A DNA stretch of 5,145 bases from assembly GCA_945947845.1 (NCBI GenBank), contig CAMEZN010000157.1, positions 1 through 5,145 of the forward strand, written 5' to 3'. Shown here in pieces: positions 1 to 5,145 of the stretch; position 1 is the stretch's first letter, and each line of letters opens with the position of its first letter. Both the position numbers and the translations under genes were made by a program. This DNA is from an uncultured Mucispirillum sp. (lineage in GTDB: Bacteria; Chrysiogenota; Deferribacteres; Deferribacterales; Mucispirillaceae). The notes under the pieces are model-generated. The model worked only from the letters and a program-made list of their open reading frames with translations. It was not told where the DNA came from and made no database searches.

Positions 1-18
1 TATAAGGGGATGAGATAA

Positions 19-24
19 AATATA
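19..24 (-). promoter_or_regulatory. Candidate -10 box of a Mor-dependent middle promoter
   Basis: The minus strand reads TATATT at 24-19, five of six matches to TATAAT. At 16-18 bp spacing the -35 positions read CATACT, ACATAC or AACATA, none close to TTGACA. A fair -10 box without a -35 box is what is known for the activator-dependent Mu Pm. Transcription would start near position 10-14 and run left out of the window. A CATACT box at 46-41 is a weaker alternative, placed about 32 bp from the centre of the perfect dyad at 68-83. Confidence 0.4.
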
Positions 25-47
25 ATGGAATAACGAGATAAGTATGT

Positions 48-61
48 TGCAAATGTATGCA
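48..61. repeat. Second copy of the operator-like element, 21 bp away
   Basis: Bases 48-61 (TGCAAATGTATGCA) match 69-82 (TGCAAATACTTGCA) at 11 of 14 positions. The shift of exactly 21 bp is about two helical turns, so proteins bound to both would sit on the same face of the DNA. This copy is itself an imperfect dyad (TGCA at both ends). Its centre is about 33 bp upstream of the centre of the minus-strand TATATT box, close to where Mor sits in front of Mu Pm. Confidence 0.45.
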
Positions 62-67
62 GCTACT

Positions 68-83
68 GTGCAAATACTTGCAC
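68..83. promoter_or_regulatory. Perfect inverted repeat, candidate Mor-binding operator
   Basis: Bases 68-73 (GTGCAA) and 78-83 (TTGCAC) are perfect inverted repeats around a 4-base spacer ATAC, making a 16-bp dyad. That size fits a dimeric HTH activator. In Mu, Mor binds a dyad element upstream of Pm, immediately after the mor gene. Here the dyad lies about 100 bp downstream of the mor stop and upstream, on the minus strand, of a -10-like box. The operator role is inferred. Confidence 0.5.
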
Positions 84-156
84 TTGAGCAGAAAGTTAAA
101 ACTGTTTTAAGATTTTTGGCAAGATTGAATATTTAAAAATATGAAAAAATAAATTG

Positions 157-186
157 AGGTGGGCTTTCATCAAACCCACCTTTTTT
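157..186. terminator. Hairpin terminator after mor, probably bidirectional
   Basis: Bases 157-163 (AGGTGGG) pair fully with 175-181 (CCCACCT). Three more pairs (165-167 with 172-174) form beyond a bulged C at 164, closing a 4-base loop. On the plus strand the stem runs straight into six T (181-186), a classic intrinsic terminator. On the minus strand the stem is followed by CAATTTATTTTTTC, a more distant T-rich tail that may still end the early transcript just after the mor stop. The better match is for plus-strand transcription. Confidence 0.8.
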
Positions 187-502
187 ATTCGCTTTCATCT
201 AAATATTCATTTATAAACATTTGGCGAAGATAAGCCATAGAACAGATAACTCTAACTTGATTAGAACTTAAATTATAATCTAAACATAATTGTTGAATAG
301 ATGCACCATTTTTATAATCTCTTTTAATAGAATTATCACGAAGCCTTTTTGTAATACTATCCGACTTTGGGGCATAAAAAGGATTACCACCAAAGTTTTC
401 ACATAACTTATAAGCAGCTTCTACACCAATAACCTCAACTACATCTCTAAACCCTTCTGGGAAGTCTTCAACTGTAAGAAGTGATAAATCATATTTTTTC
501 AT
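185..502 (-). CDS. mor: Mor-family activator of middle transcription
   Basis: In Mu, Mor is the last early gene product. It binds as a dimer next to the middle promoter Pm, which lacks a -35 box, and recruits RNA polymerase. This protein has 105 residues, a little shorter than Mu Mor. The N-terminal dimerisation part carries FPEGFRDVVEVIGVEAAYKL (14-33), then the ENFGGNPFYAPK stretch (35-46), both typical of the family. The C-terminal helix-turn-helix spans about 57-90 (IKRDYKNGASIQQLCLDYNL, then SSNQVRVI as recognition helix). The start has GGAGG seven bases upstream and forms an ATGA overlap with the gemA stop, so translation is likely coupled. A hairpin terminator begins right at the stop codon and operator-like inverted repeats lie just beyond, as in the Mu layout. 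The related late activator C has the same fold, but the position at the end of the early operon favours Mor. Confidence 0.9.
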   Translation of the reverse strand: MKKYDLSLLTVEDFPEGFRDVVEVIGVEAAYKLCENFGGNPFYAPKSDSITKRLRDNSIKRDYKNGASIQQLCLDYNLSSNQVRVICSMAYLRQMFINEYLDESE

Positions 503-1053
503 ATTACTTCCTCCCCATAAAGATTGAGCTTAATAAGCCTGCCTTTTGAAATATCAAAAAACCAAGCCCATCCAAGATTATTAAACCATTTAGTTTCAGG
601 ATTCCATGGAAATGGTAATGCCTGCAATTCTATAATTTTAGTAGTAATACCAAGCATGCCTTTTAAAGCATTAATAACATTAAAGGCATCATGTTTTGTT
701 ATTACTTTATTGATTTTAAGCCGTTTTTGAATATAAAGTTCATATCCATTTTCAACTTTCCATACTATATTATTTCTAAGCACATCAATTAATTTATGCT
801 GAGCAGGTGTTGCAAGTTCTATTACATTATCAGCTTTTTTTGCCTTTAAAGGTTTAGTTTTCTTTTTAAATTTAAAGCCTTTTTCTGATAAAAAGCCAAT
901 AAAATTACTTGCTTGATTATAAGTTAAATCTTTAGCTGATGTCACATTATATCTATATTCTAGTGTCTCTCTATAAGTTTCATCATCTAAAGCAAGTTGT
1001 GTTTTTGCAACATGTATTAATTGAATCTGCTTTTTATCTGCCATTTTTTTCAT
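499..1053 (-). CDS. gemA: GemA/gp16-family regulatory protein (DUF1018)
   Basis: The family is named after Mu GemA (gp16), reported to alter host gene expression and DNA supercoiling. The protein has 184 residues. The N-terminal segment QIQLIHVAKTQLALDDETYR (9-28) is the family signature, followed by the helical region SAKDLTYNQASNFIGFLSEKGF (39-60). A lysine-rich linker (61-73) leads to a second helical part from ATPAQHKLIDVL to about residue 135. After residue 146 there is an aromatic-rich tail with W150, W156, W162, W164, F165 and F166, which I do not recall as part of the usual family core. The start chosen has AGGTG five bases upstream; an internal ATG (MADKKQ) three codons later would have spacing of 14, so it is less likely. 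It begins 11 bp after the small membrane gene, and its stop overlaps mor by 4 bp (ATGA). The family call is good; the molecular role in this phage is inferred. Confidence 0.87.
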   Translation of the reverse strand: MKKMADKKQIQLIHVAKTQLALDDETYRETLEYRYNVTSAKDLTYNQASNFIGFLSEKGFKFKKKTKPLKAKKADNVIELATPAQHKLIDVLRNNIVWKVENGYELYIQKRLKINKVITKHDAFNVINALKGMLGITTKIIELQALPFPWNPETKWFNNLGWAWFFDISKGRLIKLNLYGEEVI

Positions 1054-1058
1054 ATTTA

Positions 1059-1063
1059 CACCT
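1059..1063 (-). promoter_or_regulatory. Ribosome binding site of gemA
   Basis: The minus strand reads AGGTG followed by TAAAT and the ATG at 1053, a spacing of 5 nt. It lies in the 11-bp gap after the stop of the small membrane protein gene and supports the first of two possible ATG starts. Confidence 0.6.
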
Positions 1064-1064
1064 G

Positions 1065-1202
1065 TTAAAAAGTAACGGTTGCAGTTAGTGTGGCAGCTGC
1101 AACCCAGTAAATAAAATGCCTGATATCACCGTGCCACAGGTAAACACCTGCAGCACATAAATCTAATATCATAAGCAGCAAAGGAAATATTTTTACTATC
1201 AT
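1065..1202 (-). CDS. Small protein with two membrane segments, function unknown
   Basis: This is a 45-residue ORF filling what would otherwise be a gap between gam and gemA. It starts with ATG in an ATGA overlap with the gam stop and has AAGG six or seven bases upstream, which is good evidence for translation. The first hydrophobic segment is MIVKIFPLLLMILDLCAAG (1-19) extended by VYLW. A short polar turn HGDIRH (24-29) follows, and then a second segment FIYWVAAATLTATVTF (30-45) that runs to the stop. The predicted form is a hairpin of two transmembrane helices in the inner membrane. Very small proteins of this kind occur in the early regions of many transposable phages without an assigned role. 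It could be a Kil-like toxin, a superinfection factor or a membrane tether; nothing in the sequence decides. A holin is less likely given its place in the early operon. The gene is well supported, the function is not. Confidence 0.82.
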   Translation of the reverse strand: MIVKIFPLLLMILDLCAAGVYLWHGDIRHFIYWVAAATLTATVTF

Positions 1203-1720
1203 TCTGCTACCTTTGCACTTTCTTTTATCATTGCTTCTATTAATTTTTGCACTTCATCATCAGTTAATTTAACAAAAGCAACATCTGTATCCTGCACTAT
1301 ATTAACACCCAATTTTTTCAAATCAGATGCAGGCAAACTGTCTAAAGCCTTTTTAACAACAGATGATTTTGTATTAATATAAAGAGCTGCATTATCACCA
1401 TAAAGTTCTTTTAATTTAGATATTGTAACATCTTCATTAATAATTTCTAACTTGCCTTTTTTCTTTTGATAACCAAATTTAACACCTGATACTGTCATAG
1501 ATTTTTTATCTTTAAACAGGTCTGATGCATCATTAATAAGAGTTAAAAGCATTTGATAACTTTCTCCAGCTTCAATAGATGCTGCTTTAATATCTTCTAA
1601 ATATTTAGATTTAATAGCATCTACTTCGCTGTTTAATTGCTCGTGATAGTTTCTTAATGTTTTGCTTTTTGCTGAAAAATCTCTTGCTGCTTTTTCAATA
1701 TCTGATAATCTTACATACAT
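1199..1720 (-). CDS. gam: Mu Gam-like host-nuclease inhibitor (DNA end-binding)
   Basis: Mu Gam is a Ku-like dimer that binds double-strand DNA ends and blocks host exonucleases such as RecBCD. This protein has 173 residues, close to the usual length for Gam. Residues 5-70 form a charged long-helix region that would make the dimer arm. The strand-rich central piece KSMTVSGVKFGYQKKKGKLE (73-92) is characteristic of the family, with a cluster of lysines suited to DNA contact. A mixed C-terminal part follows (98-165), containing the VVKKALDSLP segment. The start has a strong AAGGAG seven bases upstream. It lies 18 bp after the MuB-like gene, which is a common order in Mu relatives, although Mu itself has kil and other small genes between B and gam. 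Its stop overlaps the next gene by 4 bp (ATGA). The assignment rests on sequence pattern and synteny, and is strong. Confidence 0.9.
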   Translation of the reverse strand: MYVRLSDIEKAARDFSAKSKTLRNYHEQLNSEVDAIKSKYLEDIKAASIEAGESYQMLLTLINDASDLFKDKKSMTVSGVKFGYQKKKGKLEIINEDVTISKLKELYGDNAALYINTKSSVVKKALDSLPASDLKKLGVNIVQDTDVAFVKLTDDEVQKLIEAMIKESAKVAE

Positions 1721-1738
1721 AATATTTCTCCTTATTTG

Positions 1739-2899
1739 TTATATTCCAGCCATTTCAATGACTTCATTATTTATTATTTCTTCACCAGCTGCTGCAGCTG
1801 TATTCATTAAAAGTTTCATCACATTGTTTACTTTATTTGGATAAGCAATATTAGTAACTTTGCCATTTACATCTTTAGATATAAACCGAGCAGATAAAGT
1901 ATCTACTGCATCTTTTGTTATGATTTTTTCTACCTGCAAGCCTGCCATTTTACATTTATGCTTGATATAATCATATAATTCATGGTTAATTGCACCAAGT
2001 TCCACATGTGTCATACGTGATGCAACTTCTCGCAAGTTCATATTTTGGCTTCCATAGAGCTTATATGCCAACTCTGTTTGACCTATTAAAATGATAGCAA
2101 GCAGCGGATTAAATTCATCCTCACCGATTTCCCATAATCTTTTAAGTTTTTTAATAGTGTTTGTATGTAAATCTTGACTTTCTTCTATTATCAAAATACA
2201 TCTTTTACCGCTGTTTGCTGTTTTTTGCAGCAGCTCTTCAACCTGGCGGCTTAATGCTTCAAGGTTTCTTTTTGGCTTATCATCTGATAATTTATTCAGT
2301 ATAGCTTCTAATATTTCACGAGTGGTAATTCTGCCGATTTCCCTTGTTTTTGGCTGAATAATAATATATTTATCCTGCTTGTTGATTGTTCTTTTAAATT
2401 TAGCAAGGACAGTTGTTTTTCCGCTGCCAACTTGTCCAGTAATTGCTGTCATTAAACCCATTTCTGCAGTTATACGCATATTTTCAAGAGCATAATAATG
2501 AGCCTGTAACATTAATACTTGATTTTCATTTGTGAGAACAGGCATAAATGGGTCTACTTTTACACCAAAATGAACCATTGCATCGCTAGTTAATACTTCA
2601 CATTTTTCCATTGTTGTTTCCTCCATTTCCTTAGATATGTTCCATATATCTTCTATTTTTATGTTTAATTTCTCTAATACCTGCTGGAAGTCTTCTTTTA
2701 TAATTTTCTCAATATGATATTTAAAATCAGGTATCCTTTTAGGCATAATGCCTTGATTTAACAGGTTAAAAATAGCACTGCGGCTTATTTTAAACCCAGT
2801 ATAATTTAAAAATACTTCTGCAAATTTACTTAAAGATGTATCACTTTCTTCAATGATTTTTTTAAGCAGTATGCATTTATTTTTATGCGAGTTTTGCAT
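1739..2899 (-). CDS. MuB-like AAA+ ATPase, target DNA activator
   Basis: In Mu, the ATP-bound B protein polymerises on DNA, captures the target, stimulates the transposase and gives target immunity. With the start chosen here the protein has 386 residues. Residues 9-67 resemble the N-terminal Cro-like HTH domain of MuB. The AAA+ core shows Walker A GQVGSGKTT (155-163), Walker B ILIIEES (235-241) followed by Q, a sensor-1-like strand ILIGQTE (270-276) and a candidate arginine finger in REVASRMTH (R290 or R295). The C-terminal helical part, about 300-386, matches the position of the MuB C-terminal domain. An ATG at 2923 would add eight residues but has no ribosome binding site. The ATG at 2899 has GGAGG six bases upstream, so it is preferred. 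It overlaps the end of the transposase gene by 17 bp, which suggests coupled translation of the two partners. It is related to the ExeA/TniB-type ATPases; synteny with the transposase and Gam makes MuB the best call. Confidence 0.93.
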   Translation of the reverse strand: MQNSHKNKCILLKKIIEESDTSLSKFAEVFLNYTGFKISRSAIFNLLNQGIMPKRIPDFKYHIEKIIKEDFQQVLEKLNIKIEDIWNISKEMEETTMEKCEVLTSDAMVHFGVKVDPFMPVLTNENQVLMLQAHYYALENMRITAEMGLMTAITGQVGSGKTTVLAKFKRTINKQDKYIIIQPKTREIGRITTREILEAILNKLSDDKPKRNLEALSRQVEELLQKTANSGKRCILIIEESQDLHTNTIKKLKRLWEIGEDEFNPLLAIILIGQTELAYKLYGSQNMNLREVASRMTHVELGAINHELYDYIKHKCKMAGLQVEKIITKDAVDTLSARFISKDVNGKVTNIAYPNKVNNVMKLLMNTAAAAGEEIINNEVIEMAGI

Positions 2900-4682
2900 T
2901 ATCCACCTCCATATAAGGTGCATTAATCATATTATAAAGCTCTGTAGCAGATAAGTTGTTAGGCACACCATCTTTAAACATTGCTTTTAAGCGTTTATTT
3001 TGCACTGGTGTTATTGAGCCATACTCAGCAATAAGCATCCCGATTGCAGAAGATACTGGCAGCAGCAATGGAGCATGGTCATCACTGCTGCTCAGCTCTT
3101 TAGGGGATTTGTTACTAACAACTTCATTAGTAACAGGTTTGTATGGATTTTCTGTTTTAACTATTTCACCTTGAACTCTCAGATATGCTACAGTTTCTTT
3201 TTTAGTTTTCACGACTGGTTTAGCTGCTGCATTTAATGTAGGTTTAGCAATACGCTTATCATTATTGCCAGTAAAGACTACACCGTCAACACGCTCTGCA
3301 ACCTGTTCAATATGCTCTTTTAACATTTCTGCATCTGTTACAGCATGGCTTGCATATTTTTCACCAATAATGCCTGTGCGGGCGATTTGCGGTCTGCCAT
3401 ATTCGTCACGGCTGAAAGGATATGCTTTTTCAACAGTGCCATTAAAGTGCAAATGCAATGCTGGATAATCTGATAAATGTATTTTAATTACTACTTTCTG
3501 CCCTGCAAAATTTGGATTGTCACAAATATAGTCTTGCCCTTTATAAGTAAATTCACAGTTGCCATTTAATACCCTTGTTTCATCATCTTTGGAAATAAGA
3601 GTATTATAAATATCAAGCCCTGGAAGTAATATATATTCATCAGACTTAATTGTTCGCCACAGCTGGCTTCTAGTTTTATTAGTTTTTGCAACTACTCTCT
3701 CATTATTAAACTTTATGCACCAATCGAGAGCATAAGCATTTAATTCTTCTAAGGTTTCAATTTTAAAGCGTCTTAAATTGCTTTCAAAATTATCACCTAT
3801 AATTTTCATGTGGCGTTCAACCATGCCTTTTGCCCTTGGATTGTGGGTTTTATGAATAAGCACTTCAACTCCAAGAGCAGCCATTAAGTTTTTAATGGCA
3901 GTATCTTTGAAAATTGGACCGCCATCAGTATAGATAATCTTCGGTATGCCTGAAAACTGATACATGCCATCATAATCTGCAATGCCAAGTGTTTTTTCAA
4001 TTAGTGGGCGTTTATCTGCCCATGCATTGTAAAAGAACTCAGCACCATTTTCTGCACGTTCGCCTGATGTGTAGAAATATTGAAAATAAAAAGCACGGCT
4101 TTTATGGTCAATCATAACATATCTTAAAAGTTTAGGTTTCATATCTCTTTTACGAGCTTCTTCCAATACTTTATTAGGATATAACCATTTTGATATATCT
4201 TCTTCATTCATGCCATGCCCTTTTTCAAGATGCCATTGCAGGCAGTTAGTAATATCAAACAAATGAACATGGTTTACATGCAGGCTATCCAAACGCACAA
4301 ATGGAGCAGCAGTTGTTAGGTTTTTTCTATCAAGCTGCATATTTCTTAAAAGAGTGCATATTCTTTCATAACTAACAGGTATATCAACACCTTCTTCAAT
4401 TAAAGTTTCATACTCTTTTTTAATAGTTGTATTAATATCAAAAGCATCTTTAGCCCCTTTTTTAATAGAAATACGAACACGAGCAGCTATTAAATCAATA
4501 ACATCTGTAGGGCATGATGTTTCGCCTTTGTTGCTCCTTTCCTGCCTTCTTCTAAAGCCTGCATCAAGAGCTATGGACTGCATCCTTTTATAAGATACAC
4601 CCAGCTTAAAAGCTAAGTATTCAATAGCTTCTTTTACATTATCAGCAGTTTCAAGATAGTTTTTTATTTCTGATTTATTCAT
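2883..4682 (-). CDS. MuA-like DDE transposase
   Basis: This is the recombinase that cuts the prophage ends and joins them to target DNA in replicative transposition. It has 599 residues, compared with 663 in Mu A. Residues 1-125 hold HTH-like helices (KLGVSYKRMQSIALDAGF near 26-43, and a second helical block at 60-120) expected to bind the phage ends. The RNase H-fold catalytic core follows, with likely acidic triad D143 (in LFDIT), D253 (in YTDGG) and E289 (in GMVER), giving DD35E spacing. About 38 extra residues (147-184) lie after D143, before the strand RYVMIDHKSRAFYF. A beta-barrel-like domain spans about 355-430. A K/P/A-rich linker (475-530) leads to a C-terminal helical part (540-590), the expected place for contact with MuB and ClpX. 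The ATG is preceded by AAGG at 8 nt and overlaps the upstream gene by 8 bp. The stop lies inside the MuB-like gene. The family call is firm; the exact roles of the N-terminal domains are inferred. Confidence 0.94.
   Translation of the reverse strand: MNKSEIKNYLETADNVKEAIEYLAFKLGVSYKRMQSIALDAGFRRRQERSNKGETSCPTDVIDLIAARVRISIKKGAKDAFDINTTIKKEYETLIEEGVDIPVSYERICTLLRNMQLDRKNLTTAAPFVRLDSLHVNHVHLFDITNCLQWHLEKGHGMNEEDISKWLYPNKVLEEARKRDMKPKLLRYVMIDHKSRAFYFQYFYTSGERAENGAEFFYNAWADKRPLIEKTLGIADYDGMYQFSGIPKIIYTDGGPIFKDTAIKNLMAALGVEVLIHKTHNPRAKGMVERHMKIIGDNFESNLRRFKIETLEELNAYALDWCIKFNNERVVAKTNKTRSQLWRTIKSDEYILLPGLDIYNTLISKDDETRVLNGNCEFTYKGQDYICDNPNFAGQKVVIKIHLSDYPALHLHFNGTVEKAYPFSRDEYGRPQIARTGIIGEKYASHAVTDAEMLKEHIEQVAERVDGVVFTGNNDKRIAKPTLNAAAKPVVKTKKETVAYLRVQGEIVKTENPYKPVTNEVVSNKSPKELSSSDDHAPLLLPVSSAIGMLIAEYGSITPVQNKRLKAMFKDGVPNNLSATELYNMINAPYMEVDNAKLA
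2903..2910 (-). promoter_or_regulatory. Ribosome binding site that fixes the MuB start
   Basis: The minus strand reads GGAGGTGG then ATA before the ATG at 2899. GGAGG is a near-perfect anti-16S match at 6 nt spacing. It lies inside the last codons of the transposase gene, so the same bases encode residues near M591-D594 of that protein. The alternative in-frame ATG at 2923 has only AT-rich sequence upstream. Confidence 0.8.
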
Positions 4683-5145
4683 CTTCTTTGCCTTGATTAT
4701 TTAGATACATATTTGGAGTAACAACATTATTTTCTGCATCAATAACATCATCATCAACAAAAGCATCACCAAAATAGTCAGAAATACCTTTGCTGCATAA
4801 TTCTTGATGCAGGTTGTGCATATCATTCATAATTTTAATAACAGTGCCGCCAAGCATAGATTTATTGAATTTAGATAAATCTTTTTCAGCAAGTCTTATA
4901 AGCCGTTCTATTAAAATGCTGCTTTCATTTTCACATTGTTTAATAGCCTGAAAGTCTGGGTTATCATCAAGCAATATTCCATTAATTGAGCCTTCAGCTT
5001 TTAAATACTTAAGCTCACGCTCTGCCTGTTCTTTGTCTTTGAAAAATGTGTTATTGGAAGCCTGCAAGCGTTTAATATCATGCTCTTTATCTTCAATAAT
5101 GCTTTCTTTATTTTTGATTTCATCTTTTAATTTTTCTATCTCTTT
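4675..5145 (-). CDS. Coiled-coil protein of unknown function upstream of the transposase (5' end outside window)
   Basis: I do not recognise this protein. The frame is open to the window edge, so 156 C-terminal residues are seen and the true start lies beyond 5145. A TTG at 5067 could be read as a start, but it has no ribosome binding site and the coding frame continues upstream of it without a stop. The first 55 or so visible residues are rich in K, E, D and I with heptad-like spacing (for example EIEKLKDEIKNK), which suggests a long coiled coil. A mixed helical part follows, and the last 30 residues are acidic (FVDDDVIDAEN, ending GKEDE). It overlaps the transposase start by 8 bp, so the two are probably translationally coupled. 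In phage Mu itself, ner directly precedes A, so this gene is an addition relative to Mu. It could be a DNA-transaction accessory factor or a structural scaffold, but nothing in the sequence decides this. That it is a real gene is fairly sure; function is unknown. Confidence 0.8.
   Translation of the reverse strand, partial: KEIEKLKDEIKNKESIIEDKEHDIKRLQASNNTFFKDKEQAERELKYLKAEGSINGILLDDNPDFQAIKQCENESSILIERLIRLAEKDLSKFNKSMLGGTVIKIMNDMHNLHQELCSKGISDYFGDAFVDDDVIDAENNVVTPNMYLNNQGKEDE

Noticed and set aside
1..156. Cysteine-containing plus-strand frame (CSYCANTC near 58-84) as a Com-like zinc finger
   Set aside because: The open stretch is only about 17 codons between stops and has no start codon with a ribosome binding site.
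524..730. Plus-strand ORF opposite gemA
   Set aside because: It lies wholly within a recognised gene on the other strand, shows no family motif and has no ribosome binding site that I can see.
1662..1844. Plus-strand hydrophobic ORF across the gam/MuB junction
   Set aside because: It mirrors two strongly supported minus-strand genes; apparent hydrophobicity comes from the complement of charged AT-rich codons.
2900..2923. Upstream ATG at 2923 giving the MuB-like protein eight more residues (MHLIWRWI)
   Set aside because: There is no ribosome binding site before it and it would deepen the overlap with the transposase to 41 bp, whereas the ATG at 2899 has GGAGG at ideal spacing.
2956..3468. 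Two plus-strand ORFs (2956-3174 and 3265-3468) opposite the transposase C-terminal part
   Set aside because: Both are antisense to a well supported gene and have no recognisable domain; serine- and threonine-rich content is typical of shadow translation.
4675..5067. TTG at 5067 as the start of the coiled-coil gene
   Set aside because: The frame continues without a stop to the window edge with the same coiled-coil character, and there is no ribosome binding site in front of the TTG.
1..5145. tRNA genes, CRISPR arrays, insertion sequences, or the prophage terminal attachment ends
   Set aside because: No cloverleaf, no regularly spaced repeat array, no terminal inverted repeats flanking a separate element, and no sign of the phage ends, which should lie far outside this internal early region.

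Overview
The window is the early region of a Mu-like transposable prophage (Saltoviridae/Mu-type). All genes are on the minus strand, so transcription runs from the right edge (5145) to the left edge (1). The DNA is AT-rich, about one third G+C by eye, and genes have clear GGAGG-type ribosome binding sites. The phage genes are those typical of Mu relatives in Gram-negative hosts, so the host is probably a low-GC Gram-negative bacterium. A Deferribacteres such as Mucispirillum is one guess, but nothing in the window proves it.

Layout in order of transcription: (1) 5145-4675, the 3' part of a coiled-coil protein of unknown function whose start lies outside the window; (2) 4682-2883, a MuA-like DDE transposase; (3) 2899-1739, the MuB-like AAA+ ATPase that delivers target DNA; (4) 1720-1199, a Gam-like protein that protects DNA ends from host nucleases; (5) 1202-1065, a 45-residue protein with two membrane segments; (6) 1053-499, a GemA/gp16-family protein; (7) 502-185, a Mor-family activator of middle transcription. 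Four of the six junctions overlap (8, 17, 4 and 4 bp) and the other two gaps are 18 and 11 bp. No internal promoter is evident, so the block should be one polycistronic early operon whose promoter lies beyond position 5145.

Directly after mor comes a GC-rich hairpin with T-rich flanks on both sides (157-186). It can end the early transcript and also serve as a terminator for plus-strand transcription. Beyond it (about 19-83) is an arrangement expected of a Mor-dependent middle promoter: a perfect 6-bp inverted repeat, a second related half-palindrome 21 bp away, and a minus-strand TATATT box with no good -35 box. The first middle gene would lie to the left of the window.

Working model: A and B carry out replicative transposition, Gam guards the linear DNA, GemA and the small membrane protein are accessory, and Mor, made last, switches on the middle operon just downstream. 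The unusual parts are the coiled-coil gene coupled to the transposase, the extra segment inside the transposase catalytic domain, the tiny membrane protein, the aromatic tail of GemA and the tandem operator-like sites after mor.
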